From Gephyromycinifex aptenodytis (GTDB lineage Bacteria; Actinomycetota; Actinomycetes; Actinomycetales; Dermatophilaceae), in contig NZ_CP051155.1 in the NCBI RefSeq assembly GCF_012277275.1, forward strand, positions 868,001-932,000: a DNA stretch of 64,000 nucleotides. The letters are read 5' to 3'. The notes beneath the pieces are model-generated. The model was not told the origin of the DNA. It searched no databases and worked only from the letters and a program-made list of their open reading frames with translations. Shown piece by piece: positions 34,697-43,833 of this stretch. Position 1 is the first letter of the stretch; the number at the start of each line of letters is the position of its first letter. A program made the translations under genes and the position numbers.

Positions 34697-35329
34697 CTAC
34701 CGTCCTGGGTCGAGAGGCAGCCGCACGCGCAGGTCGGCGCGGTGTGCGCTCGATTGGATGAGGCGAGCGTTCGCCTCGTCCCGCACCAACGCCCAGTGCC
34801 GAGCCGATTGTGGGTCTTTGCCGTACGCCTCGTGCCGGGCAACCAGCCACGCATGCCGCAGATCGATGTCGGTATCCAGATACCAGCACTCATCCAGGCA
34901 GGCGCGTGCCACCGGCCACCAACCGACGTCGCTGAGCAGGTAGTTGCCTTCGGTGACGACCAGCGGCACCTCTGCGGTGATGCGGATGCTGCCCGCCAGC
35001 GACTCCTCGAGCGAGCGGTCGAACCGGGGCGCATAGACGGTTTCGTCGCGCCGCTGATCCACCAGGCGGCGCAGCAGCGCCGCGTACCCGGCGTCGTCGA
35101 AGGTGTCGATCGCGCCTTTGCGTTCACCTCGCCCCAGGGCGGCCAGTTCGTCGTTGGCGAGGTGGTATCCGTCCATGGGGACCAGGACGGCCGCCGGGGC
35201 CAACGCGGCGACGATGGCTTCTGCCAGCGTCGATTTGCCCGCCCCGGGGGCCCCGGCAATACCCAAGGTGTGCCGTTGCCCGGGCACCGCCAGCGCCCGG
35301 GCACGCTCGATCACGGCGTCCTGCGTCAT
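34697..35329 (-). CDS. P-loop nucleoside/nucleotide kinase family protein
   Basis: About 210 residues of the uridine kinase/pantothenate kinase-like P-loop family. Walker A GIAGAPGAGKST, then VPMDGYHLANDEL (substrate Asp), APRFDRSLEE and VVTEGNYLLSDVGWW, and a C-terminal lid HWALVRDEANARLI. Close relatives are annotated as nucleoside/nucleotide or fructose/ribose-type kinases, so the phosphorylated substrate is uncertain. The start is uncertain too: ATG 35329 follows GGGAGG by 18 nt, and in-frame starts at 35344 and 35377 exist. The stop of the GTPase gene lies just upstream, so cotranscription is likely. Confidence 0.8.
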   Translation of the reverse strand: MTQDAVIERARALAVPGQRHTLGIAGAPGAGKSTLAEAIVAALAPAAVLVPMDGYHLANDELAALGRGERKGAIDTFDDAGYAALLRRLVDQRRDETVYAPRFDRSLEESLAGSIRITAEVPLVVTEGNYLLSDVGWWPVARACLDECWYLDTDIDLRHAWLVARHEAYGKDPQSARHWALVRDEANARLIQSSAHRADLRVRLPLDPGR

Positions 35330-35395
35330 CACGTCGGCGTGCACGGTCCTCCCAAGGAGATGCCCCGTCAGCCTCAACGGCCGGCGGCGGGCAGC

Positions 35396-37075
35396 TCAGA
35401 TGCTGTTGCGAACTGCGTCGAGATGCTCGCGGGTTTGGCGGTGACGCTCCAAGATCTCCCGCTGCGGCGCCAGGAGGCGGTTCTTGGCCACTTCCGCGAT
35501 CGCATAATGCAGCCGCTTCTCGATCTTCAAGCGGCGTCTGCGGGCACCGATCGCAGCCAGCGGCGCACACAGCAGAGCCAGCACGAGACCGGCCACCAGA
35601 CCGCCGAAGAGCAGACCGGTGGGGGCTGGCACCCCGTAGTAGAAGGGCGTCTCGGGCAGCGGGATCTGCAGCGCAGACATCCCCCACAACAACAACAGCC
35701 ACAGCAGACCGGCCAGCGAAACCAGCGCCAACACCCATTGCAGCACCCCGACAGCCGCCCACCACATCGGGCGGCGGTCCCGCAGCGGGGTACCGACGAT
35801 GGCCTGGTCGAGAGCGTCCGCGAGGTCGTCTTCCTCTGGGCCGGCTGCCTGTTCGACGGCTTGGGCCCACAGCGGCGGCAGCCCCTGACTGGCTTTGACC
35901 CCGAGCCGGCGGGTCAACGTCGTCACCGCGGCACGCGCCGCGGGCGTGGCCTGCGGCAGGGATGAGCGGGCGACCATTGCGCCCAGTTCTGCGTCGTTGA
36001 CGCCGCTGTGTTTCTTGCTCCCGCCCGAATCAAGTCGAAGCCGGCGCAGCGGGTCTGGGCGCGCGCCACGCAGCCAGCGCGTGAACGGCCAACCGGTGCG
36101 GGCCGCGGCCTGGCGCCGGTAGTCCTTCTCCACGCTGGCGAGCACGACCGGCACACCGGCGGTGCGAGCCAGCGCTGCCACCAGGTCCGGATCAGGGTCG
36201 GCCTGCACGTGCGGTTCGGAATCGGCCACGTGAGTGCGCAGCGCTTCCGCGCGTTGTACGACATCGCCGAGCAGGCGCACTCGGGCGGCGGTGGCGGCAC
36301 GAGCGGCAGCAGCCAGCGCTGAACGCAATTCGTCCATGCCGAGCCCGGTCTTGGCCGAGACGAGCAACACTTCGGTACCGGGCAACCCGTCGGCGGCGAG
36401 CAACTGCTGCAGGTGCGCTTTACAGGCTTGGGCGTCTTCAGGGCTCAACCGGTCAGCCTGATTCAACACGACCAGGGTCACTGCCTGGTGTGCTCGAGCT
36501 TTGGCGATGTACTCCTCGTGCAGGATCCCGTCGGCGTACTTCTGCGGGTCGGTTACCCACAAGAAGACGTCGGTCAGAGCCAGCACCCGGTCGGCTTCGG
36601 CGCGGTGGGCCGTGCGGTGAGAGTCAACATCGGGCAGGTCGAGCAGCACCAGACCGTCGAGATCTTCGGCGGCGCCGGAGCGTTCTGCCCGCTGTGGGCT
36701 CACCCGGTGGCGGGAGGCCGAACCGACCCAGTCCAGCAGTTCGGTGGCCGGGTCTTGGCCCCAGACTGCCGAGCTGATCGTCGTCGTCGTGGGCCGCAGC
36801 ATCCCTACCGTGGCCACGGCGGAGCCGACGATGCGGTTGAACAGGCTGGACTTACCGCTGCCGGTGGCCCCGGCCAGGGCAACGATCGTATTGCCGCCGG
36901 CAATGTCCAACCGTTCGGAGGCCTTCTTCAGGACCTTCTCCGCAACGGCGACCTCATCGGCCGGCAACTGCGAACCACCGGCGTCGATAGCGCCGATGAG
37001 ACCACCGACGGCGCCGCGCAGTTGCTCAGCAGAAGGCGCGTTGGGTTTGGCGTGCCGATCACGACGGCGCATCAT
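35396..37075 (-). CDS. Dynamin-like GTPase, second of a pair
   Basis: A 559-residue GTPase. G1 motif GATGSGKSSLFN, G3 DLPDVDSH, G4 LNQAD and G5-like VSAKTG are all present in the N-terminal half. A helical middle region follows, then two adjacent transmembrane segments (VGVLQWVLALVSLAGLLWLLLLW and GLLFGGLVAGLVLALLC) and a basic helical tail. The ATG overlaps the stop of the upstream partner (ATGA). Paired dynamin-like GTPases of this kind are conserved in actinobacteria; some (DynA/DynB in Streptomyces) act in cell division or vesicle shaping. The assignment to that role is inference. Confidence 0.82.
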   Translation of the reverse strand: MMRRRDRHAKPNAPSAEQLRGAVGGLIGAIDAGGSQLPADEVAVAEKVLKKASERLDIAGGNTIVALAGATGSGKSSLFNRIVGSAVATVGMLRPTTTTISSAVWGQDPATELLDWVGSASRHRVSPQRAERSGAAEDLDGLVLLDLPDVDSHRTAHRAEADRVLALTDVFLWVTDPQKYADGILHEEYIAKARAHQAVTLVVLNQADRLSPEDAQACKAHLQQLLAADGLPGTEVLLVSAKTGLGMDELRSALAAAARAATAARVRLLGDVVQRAEALRTHVADSEPHVQADPDPDLVAALARTAGVPVVLASVEKDYRRQAAARTGWPFTRWLRGARPDPLRRLRLDSGGSKKHSGVNDAELGAMVARSSLPQATPAARAAVTTLTRRLGVKASQGLPPLWAQAVEQAAGPEEDDLADALDQAIVGTPLRDRRPMWWAAVGVLQWVLALVSLAGLLWLLLLWGMSALQIPLPETPFYYGVPAPTGLLFGGLVAGLVLALLCAPLAAIGARRRRLKIEKRLHYAIAEVAKNRLLAPQREILERHRQTREHLDAVRNSI

Positions 37076-38775
37076 CGCTGCATCCTCACGGCCTCGGCGG
37101 CAGCGAGCAGATCGCGCGGCTGTTCGACATCGATCTGGATTTCATCGACGGCTTCCCGCGCCCGTGCCCGCTCACTGTCATACAACTCCGTCACCAGTTC
37201 GATGAGCCTGCGACGCGCCTTCTCGGCAAGAGTGCGCACCGCTTGGTCACCGAACACCGCTTCCAGCAGGCGTTGGGCTACCACCGCAGAACCGCCGGCG
37301 ATGCCGACTTCCGCGCCGCCCAAGGAACCCATGGTGTGGCTGAAGACGACCAGCATCAGCACGACACCGACAGCGTTGACTCCCATCGAAAGCACCCGCG
37401 CGGTGGTACGTCGGTCGCCACCTTCGGAACGCACCAACTGCAGGAGTTCCTCTTGCCAATCACGCACGAGCCGGTGCGCATCGTCTTCAAAACCCGGGCG
37501 CAGCGAGGCGAGTTCGGGGTGGCTCTGCACGAGGTGGTCCCCACCCGAAACGGCCTTCCACCTGCGGTTTACCTCCAGGGAGGCGTCCCCGGCGTTGGCG
37601 ATGATGAGGTCGGCGACACCGCTTTGCAGCGCCTCGCCCAGTTCGGTGGTGGGGGCGGGTCGCCCGCGCAGCGCTGCGGCGACCCGGTCTCGGAACCGGC
37701 CGAAGCCGACTTCCAACTGGCGCAGAAACTCTCCGGTGCCGACGTACTCCTGCCAGCGGGCGAGCACTTCCCCGCGCAGCAGGGTGCCGTCACTCATGCC
37801 GACTGCCACCCGGTCGATGGCGTCGCGCCAAGCGACATCGTTGACGGCGTGCAACTGCTCCACGGTCTGCACCTGGGTCGAGCTCGCTTCTGCCAGCAAC
37901 TCGACCCGACGGCTCAGCGAGTCCAGAGCCCCACCCAAGGTGCGGCGCACGAGCAGTCCGCGAGCCCGGGCGTCTTCGCCGAGGTTGGACAGCCAGTCCC
38001 GCAGATCGGTGACGTGTGATTCGGGCAGCAGGCCCGTATCGAGCAGTTGGGTCTCGGTCAGGGTGAACACCGGTGAGTGGGTGAGGCCTTCATCGACGAG
38101 CATCCCGCCGAGGTGCTCCGCGATCTCCTCGCTCGCGCCCTCAGGCACCCGGTCGAGCACGATGGCCACGGAGGTGCCCCGCTCGACAGCTTGGCGCAGC
38201 ATCTGCCAGGGCACGGCATCGGCGTAGCGGGCGGCGGTGGTGACGAACAGCCACAGGTCGGCGGCACCGAGCAGTTGGCGTGCCAGGTCACGGTTGGATT
38301 CCACGACGGAGTCGATGTCTGGAGCGTCCAGGAGCGCGATTCCCGGCGGCAGTCCGTCGGCCTGGGCGAGCCGCAGCGCGGACGGGTCGTCGGCTTCGTT
38401 ACCGCTGACGCGGGTCAGGCCGGGCAGTACCCGGGGCGTGGTGAACCAGCGCGCATCGTCTTCGTGGTGCACGAGCACGCAGGCGCGCGTGGTGGGACGC
38501 AGCACCCCGCTACGGCTGACGACACGCTGCGCCAAGGTGTTCACCAACGTGGACTTGCCTGCGCCCGTGGATCCACCCACGACAGTCAACAGGGGCGCGT
38601 CGAGGTTGGTCAGACGCGGAAGGATGTAGTCGTCGAATTGGTGGAGCATCTCGTCGCGGGCTCGCCGCGCCTGCTCTACCTCGGCGACCTCCAGGGGCAG
38701 CTTGGCGCTCTGGACGGTGTCGCGCAGACCGCGCACCGCCTCAAGTAGCTCGCTGGCCTCGGCGGTTTCGCTCAC
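37072..38775 (-). CDS. Dynamin-like GTPase, first of a pair
   Basis: A 567-residue GTPase with G1 GGSTGAGKSTLVN, G2-like RPTTRACVLVHHED, G3 LLDAPDIDS and a G4-like VLDRVPEG. The long helical stalk region is followed by a hydrophobic hairpin (GVNAVGVVLMLVVFSHTMGS, GIAGGSAVVAQ) and a charged C terminus. I chose the GTG at 38775 because GAAGGAA lies about 9 nt upstream; the longer frame adds 38 residues without homology features. It is translationally coupled to the second GTPase, which suggests that the two proteins form a heteromeric membrane-remodelling complex. Confidence 0.82.
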   Translation of the reverse strand: MSETAEASELLEAVRGLRDTVQSAKLPLEVAEVEQARRARDEMLHQFDDYILPRLTNLDAPLLTVVGGSTGAGKSTLVNTLAQRVVSRSGVLRPTTRACVLVHHEDDARWFTTPRVLPGLTRVSGNEADDPSALRLAQADGLPPGIALLDAPDIDSVVESNRDLARQLLGAADLWLFVTTAARYADAVPWQMLRQAVERGTSVAIVLDRVPEGASEEIAEHLGGMLVDEGLTHSPVFTLTETQLLDTGLLPESHVTDLRDWLSNLGEDARARGLLVRRTLGGALDSLSRRVELLAEASSTQVQTVEQLHAVNDVAWRDAIDRVAVGMSDGTLLRGEVLARWQEYVGTGEFLRQLEVGFGRFRDRVAAALRGRPAPTTELGEALQSGVADLIIANAGDASLEVNRRWKAVSGGDHLVQSHPELASLRPGFEDDAHRLVRDWQEELLQLVRSEGGDRRTTARVLSMGVNAVGVVLMLVVFSHTMGSLGGAEVGIAGGSAVVAQRLLEAVFGDQAVRTLAEKARRRLIELVTELYDSERARAREAVDEIQIDVEQPRDLLAAAEAVRMQR

Positions 38776-39013
38776 CGGATGTTCCTTCTCTTCCTGGGGG
38801 TGGGTCGCAGCCAACGTTACCGGCATGCAGAGGCCGTTGCTGCCCGGCGACGACGGAGCTACCTGCACTGATAAGGGCCGTGTGACCAACTACGCCGCGG
38901 TGAGGACAGCAACCGGCTCAACCCTGCAGGCGCCGCGACGATAGGAATGAGGCGGGGCGGGCCGAACATGCCCGTAGCCAGGACGGCGAACCGCACTGAC
39001 AGAGGGATCCGAG

Positions 39014-39244
39014 ATGACCACCAGCACGAGCACCCCCCAGGCCCCCGAGATGGGAACCGGCCAGATAAGCGAGGACCCGGTGGTGCAAGCAGCCGCCCGA
39101 CAGGGTGTCGCAGTGATCGGGCTGTTGCGCCGGACGAACCCGCAAGCGTGGTTGTTCGCCGAGCGCGCCCGCTACCTCCGCGATGGCACATGTAACCCCT
39201 ACGCCGAGCAGCTCTTGCGGCAGGCGGGTTTTCTGCGCGGCTGA
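39014..39244 (+). CDS. Small conserved hypothetical protein
   Basis: A 76-residue soluble protein with GAGGGATCCGAG before the ATG. After a Thr/Ser-rich N terminus it has a compact helical part (DPVVQAAARQGVAVIGLLRR, AWLFAERARYLRDGTCNPYAEQLLRQAGF). It is divergent from the dynamin-like genes and ends 18 nt before the convergent lyase gene. No family is recognised, but composition and ribosome site support a real gene. Confidence 0.6.
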   Translation: MTTSTSTPQAPEMGTGQISEDPVVQAAARQGVAVIGLLRRTNPQAWLFAERARYLRDGTCNPYAEQLLRQAGFLRG

Positions 39245-39262
39245 ACCGGCGCGCGGCACCTG

Positions 39263-40144
39263 TCAGGCGAAGCCGGCGTAGCGGGCGATTCGCTGCGTCA
39301 GGGCTGGGTCGAGGGCTAGTTGGCGTCCGTCGAGTTCGGTGATGGGGGCCGGCCCTCTGCTGGAGGAGACGAGCCAGGCACCGCGCGCCCTGCTCAGTTC
39401 GGATACGGGTATGAGCTCTTCGCGGGCGGGCATTCCGTCGGCGCGGGCTGCAGCCAGAATCCGCTGCACGGTGGTGGAGGCGAGGATCCCGGTTCCTTCG
39501 GTTGGCGTGGTCAGCAGGGCTTCGTCGAGCACGGCGAGGAAGCCGGAGGTGGGGCCGTCCAGGGCGTATCCGTCGGTGCTGATGAAGAGCACATCGTCGG
39601 CGCCCCGGGCTCGCGCTTCGCGTTGCGCGGCGACGTTGATGGCATACGACAAGGTCTTGACCCCGCCGAGCAGCCACGGCGCGTCGAGGAAGGCGTCGCT
39701 GGGGCGGCCACTGCTCAACGCTGTGACCCGAACACCGCGCCGTGCGCGCGCCACTGCTTCGTCGTTGGGGCGCCCCCGGTAGGTGAGGACGACCAGTGCG
39801 GTCGGACCGGCCTGCGGCAGCCATTCGCGGCCACGGGTGAGGATGAGTTTGAGGGTGCCCTCCCCCGGGGTGTGCAGGCTGGCGAGCATCGCCTCGATGA
39901 GTTCACTCCAGGCATATGTGGGCGGTGATTCGATGCCGAGCGCATCGGCTGAGGTGGCTAGGCGGGCCAGGTGCGCCTCCAGCCCCTCGGTTCGCGCGAC
40001 ACCGTCGTCACCGATGAGCACGCGCAGCGAGTCGAAGCAGCCATCACCGCGACTGAAACCGAGGTCGTCAGCGGTGATGACGGGGGTGCGGGCATCGACA
40101 ACTCCCGCACCGACCACCCCGACGACCGGTTGGACGACTGCCAT
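39263..40144 (-). CDS. pabC: Class IV aminotransferase-fold enzyme, aminodeoxychorismate lyase-like
   Basis: A 293-residue fold-type IV PLP enzyme. Most likely 4-amino-4-deoxychorismate lyase, which yields p-aminobenzoate and pyruvate for folate synthesis; a D-amino-acid or branched-chain aminotransferase is the alternative. Motifs: DDLGFSRGDGCFDSLRV near the N terminus, PLP lysine in LLGGVKTLSYAINVAAQREARARGADD, and the PLP phosphate-binding stretch GPTSGFLAVLD. The ATG at 40144 has AAGGAGA upstream. No other folate gene is nearby. Confidence 0.8.
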   Translation of the reverse strand: MAVVQPVVGVVGAGVVDARTPVITADDLGFSRGDGCFDSLRVLIGDDGVARTEGLEAHLARLATSADALGIESPPTYAWSELIEAMLASLHTPGEGTLKLILTRGREWLPQAGPTALVVLTYRGRPNDEAVARARRGVRVTALSSGRPSDAFLDAPWLLGGVKTLSYAINVAAQREARARGADDVLFISTDGYALDGPTSGFLAVLDEALLTTPTEGTGILASTTVQRILAAARADGMPAREELIPVSELSRARGAWLVSSSRGPAPITELDGRQLALDPALTQRIARYAGFA

Positions 40145-40292
40145 CTGCGTCTCCTTCGTGGCGCTGTCAGCGACTTCTATCGCTGCACGCGATTCTGCCT
40201 GGGTCTTGGCGACGCTGCGCCTGCGTGACACGGCGGGTTGCTCGGCAGTGCCCGTCTGAGCACTACACTCAAGCCGGGCCGCACGGCCCGCA

Positions 40293-40369
40293 TGCCCTCG
40301 TAGCTCAGCGGATAGAGCAAGAGCCTTCTAATCTCTAGGTCGCAGGTTCGAGTCCTGCCGGGGGCGCCA
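40293..40369 (+). tRNA. tRNA-Arg (anticodon TCT)
   Basis: A cloverleaf can be drawn: acceptor GCCCTCG/CGGGGGC, D stem GCTC/GAGC, anticodon loop CTTCTAA (TCT), T arm GCAGG-TTCGAGT-CCTGC, discriminator G, and an encoded CCA at 40367-40369. The anticodon stem closes with four pairs plus a C-T mismatch next to the loop. Confidence 0.95.
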
Positions 40370-40633
40370 CTATCCCACTGTTGCCTGCCTAGGTCAGGAC
40401 AGGTTTACGACTCATGGTTCACGCGCCCCCCACCGCCACCTGAGTTATGAGCTGTGATGGGCGAAAGCGGGCAGTTCTGGGCACCTAGGCGGAATAACGG
40501 CGGAACAAAAGAACGGGCCGCCAGGCACGTCACCAGGGCATTCATCAGCCACGCTGAGTCAGACGGAACCCTTGACGCGCTGTACCGCTCCAGGGGCGGT
40601 GCGCTCGTACTGGGGCCGCAGAATGAGCATGCG

Positions 40634-40909
40634 ATGACCTCGGCGCAGCCCCCAGGCCGGATCGGCGACGCGACAGCCGATGAGGTCGATCAGGCGTTCC
40701 TGTCCGGCCTCATGTCGCGGGCGCACGACTTCTCCCTCGAGGCCGACCCACCCACGTCGACGCTCTCGTGGGCCTGGCGGATCGGATGGTTCATCGGCGG
40801 GACCTCAACCGCCTTGCTTCGGCGGCGCCGGGCACTCAAACGGCGCAGGCTGCCTGCGGTGCGGGAGGTGCTGCCCTGGCGCTGGCGCAAGCCGCTCGAG
40901 CATGGGTGA
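40634..40909 (+). CDS. Hypothetical small membrane protein
   Basis: A 91-residue frame downstream of tRNA-Arg. ADEVDQAFLSGLMSRAHDFSLEADPP is followed by a single weak hydrophobic segment (WAWRIGWFIGGTSTALLRRR) and a strongly basic C terminus (RRRALKRRRLPAVREVLPWRWRK). The same frame is open from an ATG at 40454, which would add 60 residues of less protein-like sequence. No convincing ribosome site supports either start. It could be a small membrane-associated protein or spurious. Confidence 0.35.
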   Translation: MTSAQPPGRIGDATADEVDQAFLSGLMSRAHDFSLEADPPTSTLSWAWRIGWFIGGTSTALLRRRRALKRRRLPAVREVLPWRWRKPLEHG

Positions 40910-41013
40910 GGCCCGCCGCCCGGGGACCAATCCGGACGGCTGCTGACATCGCGGCGAACCGGGTGCCATCTGCGTGTTCCACACACCCGCTATCACTGGT
41001 CACGGCCGGGTGA

Positions 41014-41056
41014 CCCTGCGGTGACTGCACCATGGGGCGGCGCAGCCACCGCAGGG
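41014..41056. terminator. Inverted repeat after the VOC gene
   Basis: Arms CCCTGCGGTG and CACCGCAGGG (10 bp, perfect) with a 23-nt loop, 14 nt beyond the VOC-protein stop. Probable terminator. No U tract. Confidence 0.5.
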
Positions 41057-41069
41057 ATGAGCGCTTTGC

Positions 41070-41423
41070 TCAGCGTGCGAGGGGGCTGTAGAACACGAGG
41101 CCGTTTCCCTGGTTGTCGTAGACGACGGCGCGGCGTTCGTGGGCGTCGTCGTAGGGGCCCTTGACGATGGCGCCGCCGCCGGCTTCGACGGCCTTGGCTG
41201 CGGCGTCGACATCGGCGGTCTTGATACCCACGACGACCTTGCCCGGCAGGGGGTGGTCGATGGCGGTCGCGAGCGCGATGGTGACAGAGCCGCCGTCGAT
41301 GGCGGCGAAGTGGCTGCCGTCGCGGAATTTCAGCGTCATGCCGAGGGTCTGGGTGTAGAAGGCGATGGACTCGTCCAGGTCCTCAGTGCTCACCAGGATC
41401 ATGCGGACGTCGTGATCGCTCAT
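41070..41423 (-). CDS. VOC (glyoxalase/bleomycin-resistance) superfamily protein
   Basis: A 117-residue protein with the paired beta-alpha-beta-beta-beta modules of the vicinal-oxygen-chelate fold. MILVSTEDLDESIAFYTQTLGMTLKFRDG forms module 1, and VVVGIKTADVDAAAKAVEAGGGAIVKGPYDDAH with VVYDNQGNGLVFYSPL forms module 2. AAGGAGG precedes the ATG. The family includes glyoxalases, dioxygenases and drug-binding proteins, and metal ligands are not obvious here, so no reaction is assigned. Confidence 0.85.
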   Translation of the reverse strand: MSDHDVRMILVSTEDLDESIAFYTQTLGMTLKFRDGSHFAAIDGGSVTIALATAIDHPLPGKVVVGIKTADVDAAAKAVEAGGGAIVKGPYDDAHERRAVVYDNQGNGLVFYSPLAR

Positions 41424-41767
41424 GGTTCCTCCTTCGTCGATCCGGCCATCATGCCGGACCGCCGAAGTTTAGGGCGCGGCTTCGTCGTGAGTGAGCCACT
41501 CGAGTCAGACCGATGACCTGCAGCCGACACGACAACCCAAGCTCGTCGTGTCTCGTGTAGCGCCGCCTGCGCGACCGACTCCCCGGCCCCACTCCACCGG
41601 CTATACCCTGCCGGGCATCCATAGCGCTGCGATGCAGAGCGCAGTACCCGATGCGAATTCTCTTGCCCGCGCCAGAACTCAATCACCAACGCTTGCAAGG
41701 GACTCCGCGCCAATTCCCGGTGAGGTGTTACCGCTGCGCAAAGACAACAAGGCGCCCCCGGCTTGCG
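41424..41767. other. Intergenic stretch with no recognised feature
   Basis: Lies between the start of the VOC gene and the end of the 287-residue hypothetical gene, both on the minus strand. The plus-strand frame through it reads as shadow. I see no RNA gene, strong hairpin or convincing promoter. Confidence 0.5.
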
Positions 41768-42631
41768 CTAACGCCGTCTACGGTCCTGCGGCGTTTTCCC
41801 ATCAGGTGTGTCGAGCGATAGGTGCTCCCCGAGAGGCAGCAGCCCGCCCTTGGGTTGCGCGTCGGGTTGACTCACTTCTTTTCGGCCTGCTTTCACACGT
41901 TTCAGCGGGTCCTCCCCCAGCGCCGCGCGCGTGGCTCGGGCGCCCTCAAGGCGAGCGGTGTCTGCCCGTGCTTCTTCCAGCGCCAGGCTCAACGCGGCCA
42001 CGTTCTCGGCCTGCTGGATCGCGAATGCTTCGCAGTTGGCGGCAGCCGTATTGATCGCGAGCATGAGTCGACGTGCCTCTACACCCTCCGCCGGGTTGAT
42101 CTTGGCAACTTCGGACCAGTCCGGTCCGATAACCATGAGGTAGAGCTCTCGATTGTCGACCTTGTGATGCGTCGACTTCTTGGCGATTCCTCCGGCCACC
42201 AGACCCACCGGTCCTGCCAGCATCGCGCCACCCACCATCCGCGTCATGGTGCGGCGCGACGTGGTGTAGACCGTTACGTCTCCCGACTCGTCCAGGTACG
42301 CCTGCACCGACGGGCATAGCGGGTAGGTGTTGCCGTTCAACGTGACCTCTGCGCCGCTCACACAGTGCAGCGGTCCCACTTTGGCGATTTTGGGCGGCGT
42401 CTGGGCGTTCTTCAGATCTTTCTCTGCCTTCCGCACCGCTGCCTGGTGGGCACGCCCTTCCTTCTTCACCGCGCGGTCGGCCTCGACACATTGCCGGTGC
42501 AGCAATGTCTCCTCCGGGGTCAGCCTCGCCAGATCTGTGCGGTGTTGCTGGACCGCGCGAACCGCAAACACCACCCCCGCCGTGGCCAAGATGAGAAAAA
42601 CGACAAGAACGACGATCCCGCCGACGTCCAT
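41768..42631 (-). CDS. Membrane-anchored hypothetical protein with helical domains
   Basis: A 287-residue protein with an N-terminal signal anchor (GGIVVLVVFLILATAGVVFAV). A charged coiled-coil-like segment follows (LHRQCVEADRAVKKEGRAHQAAVRKAEKDLKNA). Then come a small globular domain with two Cys (LHCVSGAEVTLNG, YPLCPSV), a Gly-rich hydrophobic patch (GGAMLAGPVGLVAGG) and a second long helix (AENVAALSLALEEARADTARLEGARA). The C terminus is Pro/Lys/Arg-rich. The layout resembles phage- or exported-protein-associated membrane proteins of actinobacteria, but I cannot name a family. Confidence 0.65.
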   Translation of the reverse strand: MDVGGIVVLVVFLILATAGVVFAVRAVQQHRTDLARLTPEETLLHRQCVEADRAVKKEGRAHQAAVRKAEKDLKNAQTPPKIAKVGPLHCVSGAEVTLNGNTYPLCPSVQAYLDESGDVTVYTTSRRTMTRMVGGAMLAGPVGLVAGGIAKKSTHHKVDNRELYLMVIGPDWSEVAKINPAEGVEARRLMLAINTAAANCEAFAIQQAENVAALSLALEEARADTARLEGARATRAALGEDPLKRVKAGRKEVSQPDAQPKGGLLPLGEHLSLDTPDGKTPQDRRRR

Positions 42632-42840
42632 GTTGTTCCCCCTGAGTAATGGCCCGCGCCCCGTACAGTCACATCGAGCACTGGGGCCTGTCGTTACAGC
42701 CGTGCATCCCGCCTGGCTGTCGGCACGCCACCTAACCCGAGGCGAGCACTTCTCGCATGGCCCGTTACGCGTGGTGGGCTAGGCGAGTTCCTCCCTTACC
42801 GACCCCGCGCTCCCAGACCCGGCTGCTTAGGCTGGTGGCT

Positions 42841-43620
42841 GTGAGCAGGCGAGCCGAGGTACAGGTCTACCGAGCCACCTCCGGCTCGCTGCCCGGCACC
42901 GAGGATCTCCTGGACGCGGTCGAGCGGGATCGACTGGCAGTCCTACGCCGCCCCGAAGATCGCGTCCGCTACCTGACGGCGCACGTCTTGATGCGCAGAG
43001 TGTTAGCGGCACACACCGGCATCCCGGCCCGCGAACAGCGTTTCGAGCGACGCTGTGGCTTCTGCGGCGCCGAGCACGGGAAGCCTCGGTTGCTTCCGGC
43101 GGGTTCCCGGCAAGCTCAGGACCTACCCCACATCAACGTTTCGCACGCGGGTGAGCAGGTGCTTCTGGCGGTCTCAACCCAGCCGGTCGGGGTCGACGTC
43201 GAGCAGTATTCGGCCACCGCCTTCGCTGGCTTCCCCGCTGCCGCACTCACTTCGGACGAGGCAGCGGAACTGTCGGAGTTCGCCCCCTCGGACCGGCTCG
43301 CCGCCAAGGCGGCATGGTGGACCCGCAAAGAGGCGGCGCTCAAGGCAACCGGTCACGGCCTGCGGGTGGAGGCGACGTCGTTGCGCGTCACGCCTCCAGA
43401 TCAACCACCCCACCTGGTGGAGTGGCACGATCCCGACGTCACCCGGCCGCATCTGGTGATGGCCGACGTTCCCGTACCCGGCTCCTACGCCGGCGCGGTC
43501 GCCGTCTGCGACAGCGACCAGTTGCACTTCACCCTGTACACCGCCACCGCGCGCAGCCGGGCCGACGACCTTCAGTTCACGCTCCTGGGCACCGGCGACG
43601 CAGAGCACCGAACGGACTAG
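42841..43620 (+). CDS. 4'-phosphopantetheinyl transferase, Sfp type
   Basis: A 259-residue enzyme (from GTG at 42841) that transfers phosphopantetheine from CoA to carrier-protein serines. Diagnostic motifs: RYLTAHVLMRRVLAAH, INVSHAGEQVLLAVS, the Mg-binding GVDVEQ and WWTRKEAALKATGHGL. The frame is open back to 42757, but the extra residues lack family features. In this window its natural substrate is the carrier domain of the Pls-like synthetase whose operon converges on it from 49277, so it may be that system's dedicated activating enzyme. Confidence 0.88.
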   Translation: MSRRAEVQVYRATSGSLPGTEDLLDAVERDRLAVLRRPEDRVRYLTAHVLMRRVLAAHTGIPAREQRFERRCGFCGAEHGKPRLLPAGSRQAQDLPHINVSHAGEQVLLAVSTQPVGVDVEQYSATAFAGFPAAALTSDEAAELSEFAPSDRLAAKAAWWTRKEAALKATGHGLRVEATSLRVTPPDQPPHLVEWHDPDVTRPHLVMADVPVPGSYAGAVAVCDSDQLHFTLYTATARSRADDLQFTLLGTGDAEHRTD

Positions 43621-43740
43621 CGCCAACACGACTACCCCGAGGTGACTGCGGTCGACTCACTGACTAGGCGCCCGGGCCCGGCACTACACAGCCCAGGATC
43701 GGCGTCGGCGCCGCGGTTGGCACACACGTTGCCGACTCCA

Positions 43741-43759
43741 CGGCTCAGCCCCTGAGCCG
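43741..43759. terminator. Short hairpin between convergent genes
   Basis: CGGCTCAG-ccc-CTGAGCCG (8-bp perfect stem) in the 213-nt gap between the phosphopantetheinyl transferase and the M1 peptidase. The position suits a bidirectional terminator. The rest of the gap shows nothing recognisable. Confidence 0.4.
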
Positions 43760-43833
43760 GCCTGTCTCACCGGGTGGCTCGCTGCGTCTTCCAACTGCAG
43801 AGGCGCCTCGGCGCTCAGCAGAGGCCGCCGATC

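Noticed and set aside
40293-41069. tRNA-Arg as an attachment site for an integrated element
   Set aside because: I looked for a repeat of the tRNA 3' end and for an integrase downstream and found neither.
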